Shown: in pieces, positions 17,992 to 28,500 of the stretch
Numbering within the stretch: position 1 is the first letter of the stretch
How the letters are laid out: the number at the start of each line of letters is the position of its first letter
From: Sediminibacterium salmoneum NBRC 103935
GTDB taxonomy: Bacteria > Bacteroidota > Bacteroidia > Chitinophagales > Chitinophagaceae
DNA length: 64,000 nt
Assembly: GCF_000511175.1 (NCBI RefSeq)
Contig: NZ_KI866530.1
Location: 2,518,934-2,582,933, forward strand
Direction of reading: 5' to 3'
Made by a program: the position numbers and the translations under genes
Notes under the pieces: generated by a model
The model's input: the letters and a program-made list of their open reading frames with translations, nothing else
The model's database searches: none
Told to the model about the DNA's origin: nothing

Positions 17992-19458
17992 TTATTTTGC
18001 AATTAATACAAGCATGTTTTCACTCAATTCTTTAATTGTATATCTTGATCCAAGTGTTTTAGAAATTATTTCAGCAATATTTTCTGATGAGCCTTTAAAG
18101 TCTATTTTAAACTGACCAATATTATTTGTTAATGATTTATCGGATATTTTCCCTTTTGAATTTAATAAGTCAGTAACAACTTTTAATTTACTATAATCAG
18201 CATTTTCTATAGTTACTGATGTTAGTATCTTTTGAATATTCTGTGTTTGATTAATTTTAGTAAACACTAAATTTTTTGAGCAAAATTGGTCAAGTAAATA
18301 TTCTGCAACAAGCGTACCTGCATTTCTTAATGCTGATTTCGCAGAAACAAATTCAGCATTATCTAAAGCACCAGCTTCTAATCCGTTTGCAGCAATAATG
18401 CTTGCATCATCTGTTCGCACAGCTTTTATTTCAACCCTGGCTCTGCAGGATACTTGATTTCCTTGCATACCAGTTCTTTGGCTAAATGCCTCTCCATAAA
18501 TCACAATATCTGCTCCAAATTCTTTACCAAGTGAAATTGCAGCTTTGGGATTATGTGAAGCATCAATGAATCTTGTACCATTTTTTATTGTTGCAAACAT
18601 AGCAGCGTCTACTACCTTAAATCCTGATTCAATTAATTTTCTATTTATTTCTGTTTCTGCCGCAGGATCTGGTATTCTTTCTGTGATATGAAATTCAGGA
18701 AGAATTACCATTACTTTTGGTATATATGAAGATTTTAAAATACTGCAATTTTCAACTGTATATTTTTTTGTTTCAGCTTCCTCCTCAGGACTAAAATTCA
18801 TTTTATCTTTTCTACTTGCTATAAATTCAACTGCTTGAATGATTCCTTTTTCACATGCATCAGCCAATGCTTTATTGTTATTTGTATTGCCTACCATTTC
18901 TAGCCCAAATAGTTTTGCTCCATTAAAACCATTAGCATTCCCTTCAACATTAATTGATTTTGATTCCATCACTTCTCTTGTTTGCGCATTTACAAGTTGA
19001 ATAATGAAACCAATTTTTGCCTTGTTTCCACCTATTTTTAGCCCAAATGCACCCACAGAATTACTTCCCTCACCAAATTCAGTTATTTTACCAAGGACAA
19101 CCACTTGAGGCCCTTTCATTTTTCCGGTTTGAGGACCGCTTTTTAATGCCGTGTTACCTGCTTGACTAAATGAAATTTCATCAGAGATAGCTTTTGTATC
19201 TTTTATACTTAGAAGTACATTAAAGCAATTCACGTTTTGCAGTGCGTTTGTAAGCATTTGTGATAGTTCATCACCAAACTTTCCACTTGCATTAGGTGTA
19301 GCAACGTCAAAATTTGAAACACTTAGCCTTAATCTCTTATTATATGGAATATCACCACATTGTTCTTTAATTTGCTCAATTGTTACTTTAGGTTTTTTTT
19401 GTGCGCTGAGTATTAAAAAAATTGATGTGAAAATCAATAATAAAAATAGTTTCTTCAT
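17992..19458 (-). CDS. Secreted CsgG-like protein, 488 residues
   Basis: It starts with a signal peptide (MKKLFLLLIFTSIFLILSAQ). The region about 40-200 resembles CsgG/HfaB-type domains: LSVSNFDVATPNASGKFGDE, then QVVVLGKITEFGEGSNSVGAFG, then IQLVNAQTREVMESKSINVEG. A second alpha/beta part (about 240-390) resembles a repeat of this fold (FKVVDAAMFATIKN, GADIVIYGEAFSQRTG). The C terminus (about 400-488) is a further small domain. CsgG proteins form outer membrane pores for curli secretion, but no curli subunit genes are here and there is no lipobox, so a soluble or peripheral role is as likely. The relationship is inferred from pattern only. Confidence 0.55.
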   Translation of the reverse strand: MKKLFLLLIFTSIFLILSAQKKPKVTIEQIKEQCGDIPYNKRLRLSVSNFDVATPNASGKFGDELSQMLTNALQNVNCFNVLLSIKDTKAISDEISFSQAGNTALKSGPQTGKMKGPQVVVLGKITEFGEGSNSVGAFGLKIGGNKAKIGFIIQLVNAQTREVMESKSINVEGNANGFNGAKLFGLEMVGNTNNNKALADACEKGIIQAVEFIASRKDKMNFSPEEEAETKKYTVENCSILKSSYIPKVMVILPEFHITERIPDPAAETEINRKLIESGFKVVDAAMFATIKNGTRFIDASHNPKAAISLGKEFGADIVIYGEAFSQRTGMQGNQVSCRARVEIKAVRTDDASIIAANGLEAGALDNAEFVSAKSALRNAGTLVAEYLLDQFCSKNLVFTKINQTQNIQKILTSVTIENADYSKLKVVTDLLNSKGKISDKSLTNNIGQFKIDFKGSSENIAEIISKTLGSRYTIKELSENMLVLIAK

Positions 19459-19571
19459 AAAATGAGTTTTGATTTTTCAATTGTAAACAAACCTAATCGG
19501 ATTAAATTCCTGAAACAACTACAGTTTATTTTTCGCCAAGGACTATTTATTATTTGCGATTTTTGAGTATT

Positions 19572-19978
19572 CTAAGTATTGGGTTTGGTTAAAAATTTAA
19601 GAAATGCTTCTTTTTTTCTACTGGACACTTCCAGTTTTGTATCATCAATCATAATTGCATAACCTCCTTTCGCTTTTTTGAATTGTTTTAGCCAAAGCAG
19701 ATTAATGAGATATGATTGGTGAATTCTAAAAAAACTATACTCTTTTAATTGTTGCTCTATATCCCCGAGGGTTTTTGCAATAACAATCTTTTTTTCTCAA
19801 TTAACCAGATTGTTGTGTAATTAATAGCACTTGAGCAGTAAATAATATCAGCCGTGTTAACCAATATAATTTCTTCAGTTGTTTGAAGTGTAATTATTTG
19901 TTTGGATAATAGCCTACTCAAATGGGCTATAAGTAAATCTTGATATTGGTTAATTAGTAGTTTATTGGTTTCCAGCAT
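19572..19978 (-). pseudogene. LytTR DNA-binding protein gene, frameshifted
   Basis: From 19978 the frame encodes a linker and the first half of a LytTR domain (NTADIIYCSSAINYTTIWLIEKK) and then hits a stop. Adding one A to the A7 tract (T7 on the plus strand, 19789-19795) restores the rest: VIAKTLGDIEQQLKEYSFFR, IHQSYLINL, LEVSSRKKEAFLKFL, ending at TAG 19572-19574. The restored sequence aligns along its length with the LytTR domain of the regulator at 22214-22969. No receiver domain is present: an in-frame stop lies just upstream of the ATG. It is either a stand-alone LytTR protein with a one-base deletion or sequencing error, or a decayed duplicate. Confidence 0.7.
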
Positions 19979-20193
19979 ATGAGGTGATCAAATTTTCTCC
20001 CTACATAGTAGGGTTTAAATTAATATTTAAGCTAACTTAGAAGAATCCCCCCAACATGTTTAGTGCTGTTTATTATTTGGAATAAATGATTTATTATTTG
20101 ATACTTATTCTACTGAGTGGTTGTGAAGTAAGCAAGCGCTTAATTTCTAATAGTCAGTATTATTTATAGTCATTTTTTTAAACTAATTTAACC

Positions 20194-22212
20194 ATGATGA
20201 AAGCTGCATTGATTCTTGTTTTACTCTTTTCAAATTTTTTACTTGTTGCACAAAATTTTGATTATAAAAATCATCCGTTTTATAAAGTTTACGAAAACAA
20301 GTCATTACCGGATTCTGAAAGAATTATCGGAATTATAAATTTAGCTGGTCAGCATAGAATGTTTTCAATTATTGACACACCCATCAAACTCACTTATATA
20401 GGATTGGAAATGTCTGAAAAGATAGGCTATTTAAGAGGTGTAGCTTCAGCATACCGACAGTTAGGTACAATGTATACAATCAAAGGGGAAATGGTGAAGG
20501 CACTTGAGGCAACTCTTAAAGCTCTTAGCTATATTGATGTCTTAAAAAAGAAATATGCAGCAAATAGAATTCACGTATTTTATGTTAGTTTACTCGGCCA
20601 GCTTACTGGAGTTTATAATCGACTCAATATACAGCAAAAAGCTGATTCAGTTGGCAAGCTTAGTATTAAGCTAGCAGATGAGTTAGGTGATAAAGAAGTT
20701 AGGGCTGTATGTCATGGTAACTATGGCTCGTTTCTCATGGATCATGCTATTGATTATCAGCGTGCTTTAGATGAGTTTAAAGTAGTGGCATCGATTCAAT
20801 TGAATTTGGGATATACATCGTTGGCTGATATTTCACTTTATAACCAATCGGTATTGTATAATCGATTAAATAAGTTTGACTCGGCTCTTCAAATATTAAA
20901 GAGACTAGAAAAAAGTTCTTCTTATAAAACTGATCAAACACAGCGTTTGGAGGTGAACTCCAGTTTAGCGGATGTTTATTTTCATATGGATGATTTTGAT
21001 TCCGCTGAAAAAAAATACTTGGAATTAGCTGATGATGCAAATAAAGGTGGAATTCTTCTGCGCCAGAAAGAGGCTTTTGAAAAATTATATAAGATATATG
21101 AGAAGAAAAATAATTTTCCGATGGCATATGATTATTATAAGCGATTCATAGGGGCTCGTGACAGTATTGACAATCTCGATAAGCGAGTAGAGGTTACAAA
21201 GGCTGAACTCAAGTTCGAATCTGAAAAAAAAGCTGCTGTGGATAAGGAAATTATTAATAGGCTTAAACTTGCTGCATTACTTAAAGAGCAAAAAACGAAA
21301 ATAGCTTTAAATAAAGAAAAGATTAGATACATTTCGCTTGAATTATCTAGTGCAAAAAAAAGTTTTGAGAGTCAAAAATTAGTTTTAGCGGAAAGGCAAA
21401 AAAAAGATCAAGTTATTCAAGCATCAGAAAAAAACAAAATGTTGCTAAGGCAAGAAATTTCAAATACTGAGATTAAAAGAAAGTATACACTTATATTTTC
21501 GGCAATACTTTTATTATTGTTGCTAATAATATTTTATTTTCTAAGAAAGAAACAGTCATTAGAGAGTACAACCAAAGAGCAGATTTTGAAATCGACAGTG
21601 ATTGAGAATCAGATGAAAATACTGAAGTTGCAGCTTAATCCGCACTTCTTGTTTAATTCACTTAATTCTATTTCAGATTATATTCAAAAGAATAACATTC
21701 AAGATGCAGACGAGTACCTTACAAAGTTCGCTAAATTAATGAGATATACTCTCGAGAACTCTGAAGAAAAAGAAATCCTATTGAGTGAAGAATTATCAAT
21801 GATTGAACTATATGTTCAGCTAGAAGCAAAGCGATTAGGTAATAAAGTAAATTACAGTTTGCATGTTCAAGACGGTGTTGATGTATCAACACTGTTAGTT
21901 CCTCCTTCGATATTGCAACCATTGGTGGAAAATAGTATTTGGCATGGATTATCAAGTAAGGAACAAGGTGGTATTGTTTCTATTGACATTCGACTGGAAA
22001 ATGGGATGCTACTGATACATGTTGACGATAATGGAGTTGGACGAAATAATGTTCAAGTTTTAAGTAAGAATAAGAAATCTTTTGGATTTAGTTTAACGAA
22101 GGAAAGAATAGCCATTTTAAATAATTTGAAAAAGTCAAATGCAACTATAGACATCCATGACTTACCTGTTGGTACCAGAGTTGTTTTGCAATTACCCTTA
22201 ATGAAGGCTTGA
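20194..22212 (+). CDS. TPR-containing LytS-type sensor histidine kinase
   Basis: A 672-residue membrane kinase. A signal peptide or N-terminal anchor (about 1-20) is followed by an extracytoplasmic region of TPR-like helices (about 30-320), a coiled coil rich in K and E (about 330-425), one membrane segment (IFSAILLLLLLIIFYFL, about 435) and the His_kinase domain with H484 in LNPHFLFNSLNS. The ATPase domain has the N-box-like PLVENSIWHG and VDDNGVGR. This is the common Bacteroidota partner of LytTR regulators, and the regulator gene starts 1 nt after its stop. The base composition is AT-rich, like the flanking block. Confidence 0.92.
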   Translation: MMKAALILVLLFSNFLLVAQNFDYKNHPFYKVYENKSLPDSERIIGIINLAGQHRMFSIIDTPIKLTYIGLEMSEKIGYLRGVASAYRQLGTMYTIKGEMVKALEATLKALSYIDVLKKKYAANRIHVFYVSLLGQLTGVYNRLNIQQKADSVGKLSIKLADELGDKEVRAVCHGNYGSFLMDHAIDYQRALDEFKVVASIQLNLGYTSLADISLYNQSVLYNRLNKFDSALQILKRLEKSSSYKTDQTQRLEVNSSLADVYFHMDDFDSAEKKYLELADDANKGGILLRQKEAFEKLYKIYEKKNNFPMAYDYYKRFIGARDSIDNLDKRVEVTKAELKFESEKKAAVDKEIINRLKLAALLKEQKTKIALNKEKIRYISLELSSAKKSFESQKLVLAERQKKDQVIQASEKNKMLLRQEISNTEIKRKYTLIFSAILLLLLLIIFYFLRKKQSLESTTKEQILKSTVIENQMKILKLQLNPHFLFNSLNSISDYIQKNNIQDADEYLTKFAKLMRYTLENSEEKEILLSEELSMIELYVQLEAKRLGNKVNYSLHVQDGVDVSTLLVPPSILQPLVENSIWHGLSSKEQGGIVSIDIRLENGMLLIHVDDNGVGRNNVQVLSKNKKSFGFSLTKERIAILNNLKKSNATIDIHDLPVGTRVVLQLPLMKA

Positions 22213-22213
22213 T

Positions 22214-22969
22214 ATGATTAAAGTAATTATTGTAGATGATGAGCAGCATTGTATTGATAGACTAAAGTCTTTGTTTTTGACAAAGTTTGCATATAAATTA
22301 AAATTAGTTGGGACAGCTAGTTCTGTGCTATCGGCTTATGATTTAATAGTCCAAGAAAAGCCTGATCTCATTTTTTTGGATGTCCAATTAAATGAGTTAA
22401 CTGGCTTCGATTTGTTGAGTAAGTTTGATAAACTTTCTTTTGATGTTATTTTTACAACTGCTTATGAAAAGTATGCAGTAAAAGCCTTCAAATTTAGTGC
22501 TATTGGTTATTTACTGAAACCAGTTGATATTGACGATTTGAAACTTGCTATCGATAAATTTAGTGATACTATTGAACAAAAAGATTACAAACAGAAATTT
22601 GATTTGTTGTATGCAAATTTTAAACAATTAAGCTTACACGATAAAAAGATAGCAGTCCCTACTTTGTCTGGTATAGAATTTATTCCTGTTTCTTCTATTA
22701 TTAGATGTGAAAGTGATATCAACTATACTACCTTATATTTAACAGAAAAGACTAAATTAGTTGTTGCTAAAACTTTAAAAGAGTTTGAAGAATTGCTAAC
22801 TGAGTATAATTTTTTCAGAGTACATAATTCTCATCTGATTAATCTTTCGTTTATTAAGTTTTATAATAAAGGCAAAGGTGGTACAGTTCAATTGACAGAT
22901 GGATCAGAAGTTGAAGTATCAACTAGGCGAAAAGAAGCATTTATTTCAAAAGTGATGAAATCTGATTAA
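22214..22969 (+). CDS. LytTR-family response regulator
   Basis: A 251-residue regulator with an N-terminal receiver domain: acidic pair D8/D9, phosphoacceptor D56 in IFLDVQL, and K102 in YLLKPVD. The C-terminal ~100 residues form a LytTR DNA-binding domain (ISSIIRCESDINYTTLYL-like region, then FFRVHNSHLINLSFI). It starts 1 nt after the kinase gene and should be phosphorylated by it. Its LytTR domain is similar to the frameshifted LytTR gene upstream of the kinase. It is convergent with the DUF4143 ATPase gene, with a 4-nt gap. Confidence 0.93.
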   Translation: MIKVIIVDDEQHCIDRLKSLFLTKFAYKLKLVGTASSVLSAYDLIVQEKPDLIFLDVQLNELTGFDLLSKFDKLSFDVIFTTAYEKYAVKAFKFSAIGYLLKPVDIDDLKLAIDKFSDTIEQKDYKQKFDLLYANFKQLSLHDKKIAVPTLSGIEFIPVSSIIRCESDINYTTLYLTEKTKLVVAKTLKEFEELLTEYNFFRVHNSHLINLSFIKFYNKGKGGTVQLTDGSEVEVSTRRKEAFISKVMKSD

Positions 22970-22973
22970 TTTT

Positions 22974-24092
22974 TCACCTCAACCACTCCATATAATTTTC
23001 TGAATGAATAAGTTTTGTTTCTACCGGTTTGTACTGTTCAACAAATGATTTAGAAAACTTTGCTTTTGTTGCTGAACTCCATTTAAATTCATACGCACAA
23101 ATTTCGCCGTTATACTCTTCAACATAGTCTATTTCAGCGCCATCTTTTGTTCGCCAGAAATAGCGATTACAATATATTTTTTTTGCTGATAAATATTTGG
23201 TTCTTTCTGCTAGTAAATAATTTTCCCATAAGGCACCAATATCATTTCTTAGTTCAATTGGCTGAAACTGATTAATGACTGCATTTCTTAAACCATTATC
23301 ATAAAAATATATTTTCCGACTTTTGTTTAACTCGTTTCTCAAATTTCTATTAAAGCTCCCTAGCCTGTATATTACAAATGCTTTTTCTAATAAGTTAATA
23401 TAGCGTTCAACGGTTGCTGAATTTAATCCTGCTATTTGTCCTAATTCATGATAGGATACCAATTTGCCTACTTGAAGTGCAATGGCTTGTATGAGTCGTT
23501 CTAATTTATCAGGTTTATGAATATTTTCCCAGGTCAGAATATCTTTATATAGGTATGCACTTGAAATTTCTTTTAGGATAGTTTGTTGATTGCCTTCACC
23601 CAATACTACTTCTGGATAATAACCGTATAATAACCTTTGCTTTAACAATCTGTTTTCCGTAAAAGCTGTATGATAATTACACATTTCATCATAGCTCAAT
23701 TGAAACATTTGCAGCTCCCATTTTCTACCGGTTAATGGCTCATTTAATTTATTCGCTAATTCAAAAGCAGATGAACCAGATAGTATTAATGTTATATTGG
23801 GTAATCTGTCTGTGATGATTTTTGCCGTTAAACCAATGTTTTCAATTCTTTGTGCTTCATCTATTACTAAGGTTTTATTAGTACCTAATTGATTTTTTAA
23901 AACTGTCTCATTTGGATTACTCAGTTGTTGACGTGTATCCGCATCATCTCCATACAACCACAAAGCATCTGAAAACAGTTGTTTAAGTAAAGTTGTTTTG
24001 CCAACTTGCCTTGCCCCAATTAATAGAATCGCTTTTTTGGTGGGTTGTATATGGGTTATTTGGTCACCTAAATAACGGGAAATCATACTCAA
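22974..24092 (-). CDS. AAA ATPase with DUF4143 domain
   Basis: A 372-residue protein of the widespread AAA_14/DUF4143 family. The N-terminal ATPase has Walker A GARQVGKTT and Walker B TLVIDEAQRI, followed by ILSGSSAFEL. The C-terminal DUF4143 region ends in a nuclease-like fold segment (FWRTKDGAEIDYVEEYNGEICAYEFKW), whose D, E and K pattern resembles restriction-like nuclease cores. Function is unclear; family members are scattered in genomes and often occur in variable regions. It stands alone here and is convergent with the LytTR regulator. Confidence 0.85.
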   Translation of the reverse strand: MSMISRYLGDQITHIQPTKKAILLIGARQVGKTTLLKQLFSDALWLYGDDADTRQQLSNPNETVLKNQLGTNKTLVIDEAQRIENIGLTAKIITDRLPNITLILSGSSAFELANKLNEPLTGRKWELQMFQLSYDEMCNYHTAFTENRLLKQRLLYGYYPEVVLGEGNQQTILKEISSAYLYKDILTWENIHKPDKLERLIQAIALQVGKLVSYHELGQIAGLNSATVERYINLLEKAFVIYRLGSFNRNLRNELNKSRKIYFYDNGLRNAVINQFQPIELRNDIGALWENYLLAERTKYLSAKKIYCNRYFWRTKDGAEIDYVEEYNGEICAYEFKWSSATKAKFSKSFVEQYKPVETKLIHSENYMEWLR

Positions 24093-24148
24093 ATATAGCG
24101 AGTTATTTATATCAAAACACTAAAAATAAGCGATATCTTTATAATCAA

Positions 24149-25459
24149 TTATAAAAAAGAGGCATTTTTATCGTGTTTTAATTTGAAATACCTAGCAGAA
24201 TAAAGCGTAATCAATACCCCCGCCACAGACAAGCCCATTACACTATTCGAAAAGAAATGCACCCAATTCAATTGAACTTTAAAAATTTCTTTGCTCAATA
24301 AGACACTCACACTTCCCAAGTAACCAAAAGAGTCGGCTACATAAATTAAGAAACCCGCATTGCCGGTAAATTGAAATGCAGCAATCATGCGCTCAAAATA
24401 CACTGCATTGAAGGGGATATAAACCATGTATAAACCCAAGCCTACCAGGGTCATCCACCAGATGGGGGCAAGCCCTCCACTGCTGAACAACCAGGTACTC
24501 AATCCCGCAACAATAAAGCCCAGCATGATAAAAACATGAGAAAGCATAAATGCCTTAAAACTGTTTTTGATCAGCACCATGCTGCCTATCAAAACCAGAA
24601 TAACCAGTGTAATGGGGGTTTCTGTTTTAGAAAATATGGCAGGTTGATTTAAATAGCCCATTTCCTTCCACATGTCTGCACTAAAATTGTCTCTAATGTC
24701 TCTGAAAATAGTGGCAAAAGCATAGATGATAACGGCCGCAACAATACCTGGAAAAAAATGCCGAATAAATTTTTTTCTGTCTGCTGCAGTCATGGGTGTT
24801 CGGTTCATGCGTAAGGCAATATCTTCTTCAGTTGGCGGAGGAATTTGTTCCATGAGGTAAATAAACAACAGTAGAGGAAGTGCAAAAACCAGCCCAGTAA
24901 CAAAGGGAACCCAGAACTCAGATATATTCCATTCCACCATCAGCCAGCCCCCAACCGACTTTACAAAACCCGATGAAAAAATAAAGCTAACTGCTAGTGC
25001 TGCGCCAATAAAATCGGTGGTTTTTCTCCCCTCGATATAAGAAAAAATAACGCCCCACAACATACCCAGTGGAAACCCGTTCATGAAAAGAAAAACAATA
25101 TTGAATGGCGCAGGAGTTAACGCAAATAACAACCAGGCCAACCAGGAAATTCCTACCAAGGTCAACACATTTTTATTGCGACCCATACGTTTGAGTTCTG
25201 CAATGAATTTAATTCCATAAAACTTGGCCATCAAGTACCCAAGCATCTGGCTTAGTACCAACAATGTTTTATAACCCAGGCCCCAGTATGCCATGCCATC
25301 AAACGTGCAAACCGTAAAGGATTTGCGAAAACCAAAAATCATGGTATAACTTAAAAAAGCAACGACGGCTGCGTAGATACCTGTTTTTAAGCTGCTGTTG
25401 GTAAGGATGGAATTATTTTTCAAGGGCATTCTTTCTACCGATAAATATAAGCCACTCAT
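24149..25459 (-). CDS. DUF5690 family MFS-like membrane protein
   Basis: A 436-residue integral membrane protein with about 12 hydrophobic segments and an MFS-like layout, matching the Bacteroidota family DUF5690 as I recall it. Typical segments are FGFRKSFTVCTFDG near the first helix and a long hydrophilic loop rich in charged residues in the middle (PPPTEEDIALRMNRTPMTAAD). The substrate is unknown. A start ten codons later (25429) is equally possible. It is divergent from the BNR/sortilin-like gene, with a short shared 5' region. Confidence 0.75.
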   Translation of the reverse strand: MSGLYLSVERMPLKNNSILTNSSLKTGIYAAVVAFLSYTMIFGFRKSFTVCTFDGMAYWGLGYKTLLVLSQMLGYLMAKFYGIKFIAELKRMGRNKNVLTLVGISWLAWLLFALTPAPFNIVFLFMNGFPLGMLWGVIFSYIEGRKTTDFIGAALAVSFIFSSGFVKSVGGWLMVEWNISEFWVPFVTGLVFALPLLLFIYLMEQIPPPTEEDIALRMNRTPMTAADRKKFIRHFFPGIVAAVIIYAFATIFRDIRDNFSADMWKEMGYLNQPAIFSKTETPITLVILVLIGSMVLIKNSFKAFMLSHVFIMLGFIVAGLSTWLFSSGGLAPIWWMTLVGLGLYMVYIPFNAVYFERMIAAFQFTGNAGFLIYVADSFGYLGSVSVLLSKEIFKVQLNWVHFFSNSVMGLSVAGVLITLYSARYFKLKHDKNASFL

Positions 25460-25523
25460 CCTTAGTTTTTGGCAATTGCACCTTTATTTAGGAAATTACC
25501 GCTTCCTAAAACTAAATTCCTTT

Positions 25524-28500
25524 ATGAGAAAATTACTCTTAGCCTTTGTGGGTATTGCAGCCAGTTTTGCTGTGTATGCCCAGCAGGTAGATTTATCCAA
25601 ACACTTTAAAAACATGAAGCCCCGTAATATTGGGCCGGCAGGCATGAGTGGTCGTGTAACTGCCATTGATGCGGTGTGGACCAATCCCAATATTATCTTT
25701 TTGGGCACAGCCAGTGGTGGCGTATGGAAAACTGAAAATGGAGGTGCTTCGTGGACGCCCATTTTTGACGACCAACCCATACAGAATATAGGTGCAATAG
25801 CGTTGGTACAATCCAATCCCAGCGTGGTTTGGGCAGGAACTGGAGAAGGTAATCCTCGTAATTCAATCAGCTTAGGAGAAGGAATTTACAAAAGTTTAGA
25901 CGGTGGAAAAACCTGGAAGCGCATGGGTTTAGAAAAGACCCGCAATATTCATCGCATCATCATTGACCCAACCAATCCGGATGTGGTATATGTAGGTGCA
26001 ATGGGTAATCCATTTGCAGATCATCCCGAAAGAGGCGTTTATAAAACAACCGATGGAGGAGAAACTTGGAAGCAAATTTTATACACCAATCAAAACAGTG
26101 GTGTAGGTGATATGGTAATGGACCCTGCGAATCCCAATAAGTTGTTTGTGAATATGTACGAGCACAAGCGCACACCCTGGAGCTTAAAAGGTGGTGGAAG
26201 CGGAAGTGGTTTTTATGTAACCATGGATGGCGGTAAAACTTTTACCAAATTAGGTAAGGAGCATGGTTTGCCCGAGGGCGATTATGGCCGTATCGGAATC
26301 AGCATTGCTCGTACCGATCCGAACCGCGTATATGCATTGGTGGAAGCCACCAAGAATGGCTTGTATAAATCCGATGATGGTGGATTTAAATGGGAGTTGG
26401 TAAACAGCGATCCAGCTGTGGTAACCAATCGTGCTTTTTATTTTCAGGACATTGCGGTAGATACCAAAAATGAAAACAGAATTTACAATATCAATCAGGT
26501 AATCAATGTAAGTGATGATGCAGGTAAAACCTGGAAGCCAGTTATTCCTTACAGTGGTATCCATCCCGATCACCATGCATGGTGGATTCATCCAAACGAT
26601 GCCAATTTTATTATTGATGGTAATGATGGGGGTATCGGTATTTCAAGAGACAGAGGTAAGACTTGGCAGTTTGATGAAAAACTACCATTGGGTCAATACT
26701 ATCATGTGAATGTAGACAATCAAATCCCTTACAATGTTATGGGAGGTTTACAAGATAACGGTAGCTGGCATGGACCTGCCTATGTTTGGAGAAGAAGTGG
26801 AATCAGAAACGCTTTCTGGCAAGGCGTTAGCGGTGGAGACGGGTTTGATGTGATGCCTGATGCAGAAGACCCTAACTGGGTGTATACGATGAGTCAGGGA
26901 GGAAATGTTTCCCGTTATAATATTGCAACCGGAGAACAGTGGAGTATCAGACCACCCAGACCCAGTAAAAATGTAAGACAGCGCTTCAACTGGAATGCTG
27001 CTATTGCACAAGATCCTTTTGACAAAGCCACTATATATTACGGAAGTCAGTTTGTAAATAAGAGTACGAATAAAGGCGCTTCTTGGGAATTAATTTCTCC
27101 TGATTTAACTACCAACGATTCTGCCAAAATTGATCAGAGCAACAATGGTGGTATTTCCGTAGATATTACCGGTGCAGAAAACCATTGTACCATTTTAACC
27201 ATTGAGCCATCTCCAAAAGAGCAAGGGGTTATTTGGGTAGGAACCGATGATGGTAATATTCAATTGACCAGAGATGGTGGAAAAACATGGACCAATTTCA
27301 GAGGCAAATTACCTGGAATGCCTTTGGGAGCATGGGTTCCACAAATCAAAGCGTCTAAACACAATGGTGGCGAAGCTTTTGTAGTAGTGAACGATTACAG
27401 AAGAGGTGAAATGCGTCCATTTGTTTACAGAACTACAGACTATGGCAAAACCTGGACAAGAATGGTGGATGAGAAAAAAGTGATTGGCTATGCACTGTGT
27501 GTGATTCAAGATCCAGTAGAACCTAATTTAATATTTGTAGGAACAGAACAAGGGCTATGGGTAAGCTTAGACAACGGAACCAATTTCCAGCAGTTCAAAA
27601 ATGGCTATCCTTCTGTATCTACTTATGATATGGCCATTCAGGAAAGAGAGGCCGATTTGGTAATCGCTACATTTGGCAGAGCATTGTGGATTCTAGATGA
27701 TATTCGTCCATTGCGAAAAGTGGCGGCAAATAAAGGTCAAGTGTTTGCTAAAAAGCTAGTCGCTTTTGAAGCACCACAAGCATACCAGGCTAAAATGAAA
27801 AATGCTTCTGGTATTGAGTACAGTACTTATGGCACTTACGAAGGAGAGAACAAAAGAACAGGAGCTCCTATTACTTTCTTCGTAAATAAAACGGCTGCTG
27901 ATACAGGTAAAAATAGAATTTCCGATACGTTGCAGATGGCTATTTATGATGAGTATGGGGTAAATGTAAGAAACCTCAGAACCCGCGTAGATTCCGGCTT
28001 CAATAAATATTACTGGGGTATGGAAGGTAAGGGTATTCGCCAGGCAGGCGGCGGCGGAAGAGGCGGCGGCGGTGGCCGTTTTGGAGGTGCAGGTGGCGGT
28101 GGTGCTGAACCTGGAGGATTGCCTGTTAATCCTGGCAAATACAAAGTGGTATTAACCCTTGGCAGAGATTTAAAAGACAGCACATTTGTTGTAGTGAACG
28201 ATGATCCGAATGCACCAACACCATTGACAGTAAGAAATGCTATCCGGGTTGCGAATGCAAGAATGGAAAAATCAATCATAAAGCTGACTGCTTTGAATGA
28301 TCGTTTGACAGAAGTGGATGAGATTATGAAGAAAGTAGAAGCTGGTTATGCAAGCATGGATCGCAAAGCAGCTGATACTATCCGCAAAGCTGCTAAGCCA
28401 GTTACAGATGCATTAAAAGAAATCCGCGAAATGCTGAATGGTAAGCCTCAGTTGAAACAAGGCTATGGAAATATTCCGCAGGAAACAATTAATGGATTAT

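Noticed and set aside
28041..28112. Gly-rich GC-rich segment in the propeller gene considered as a mobile or regulatory insertion
   Set aside because: It is in frame, continuous with the protein and reads as a flexible linker.
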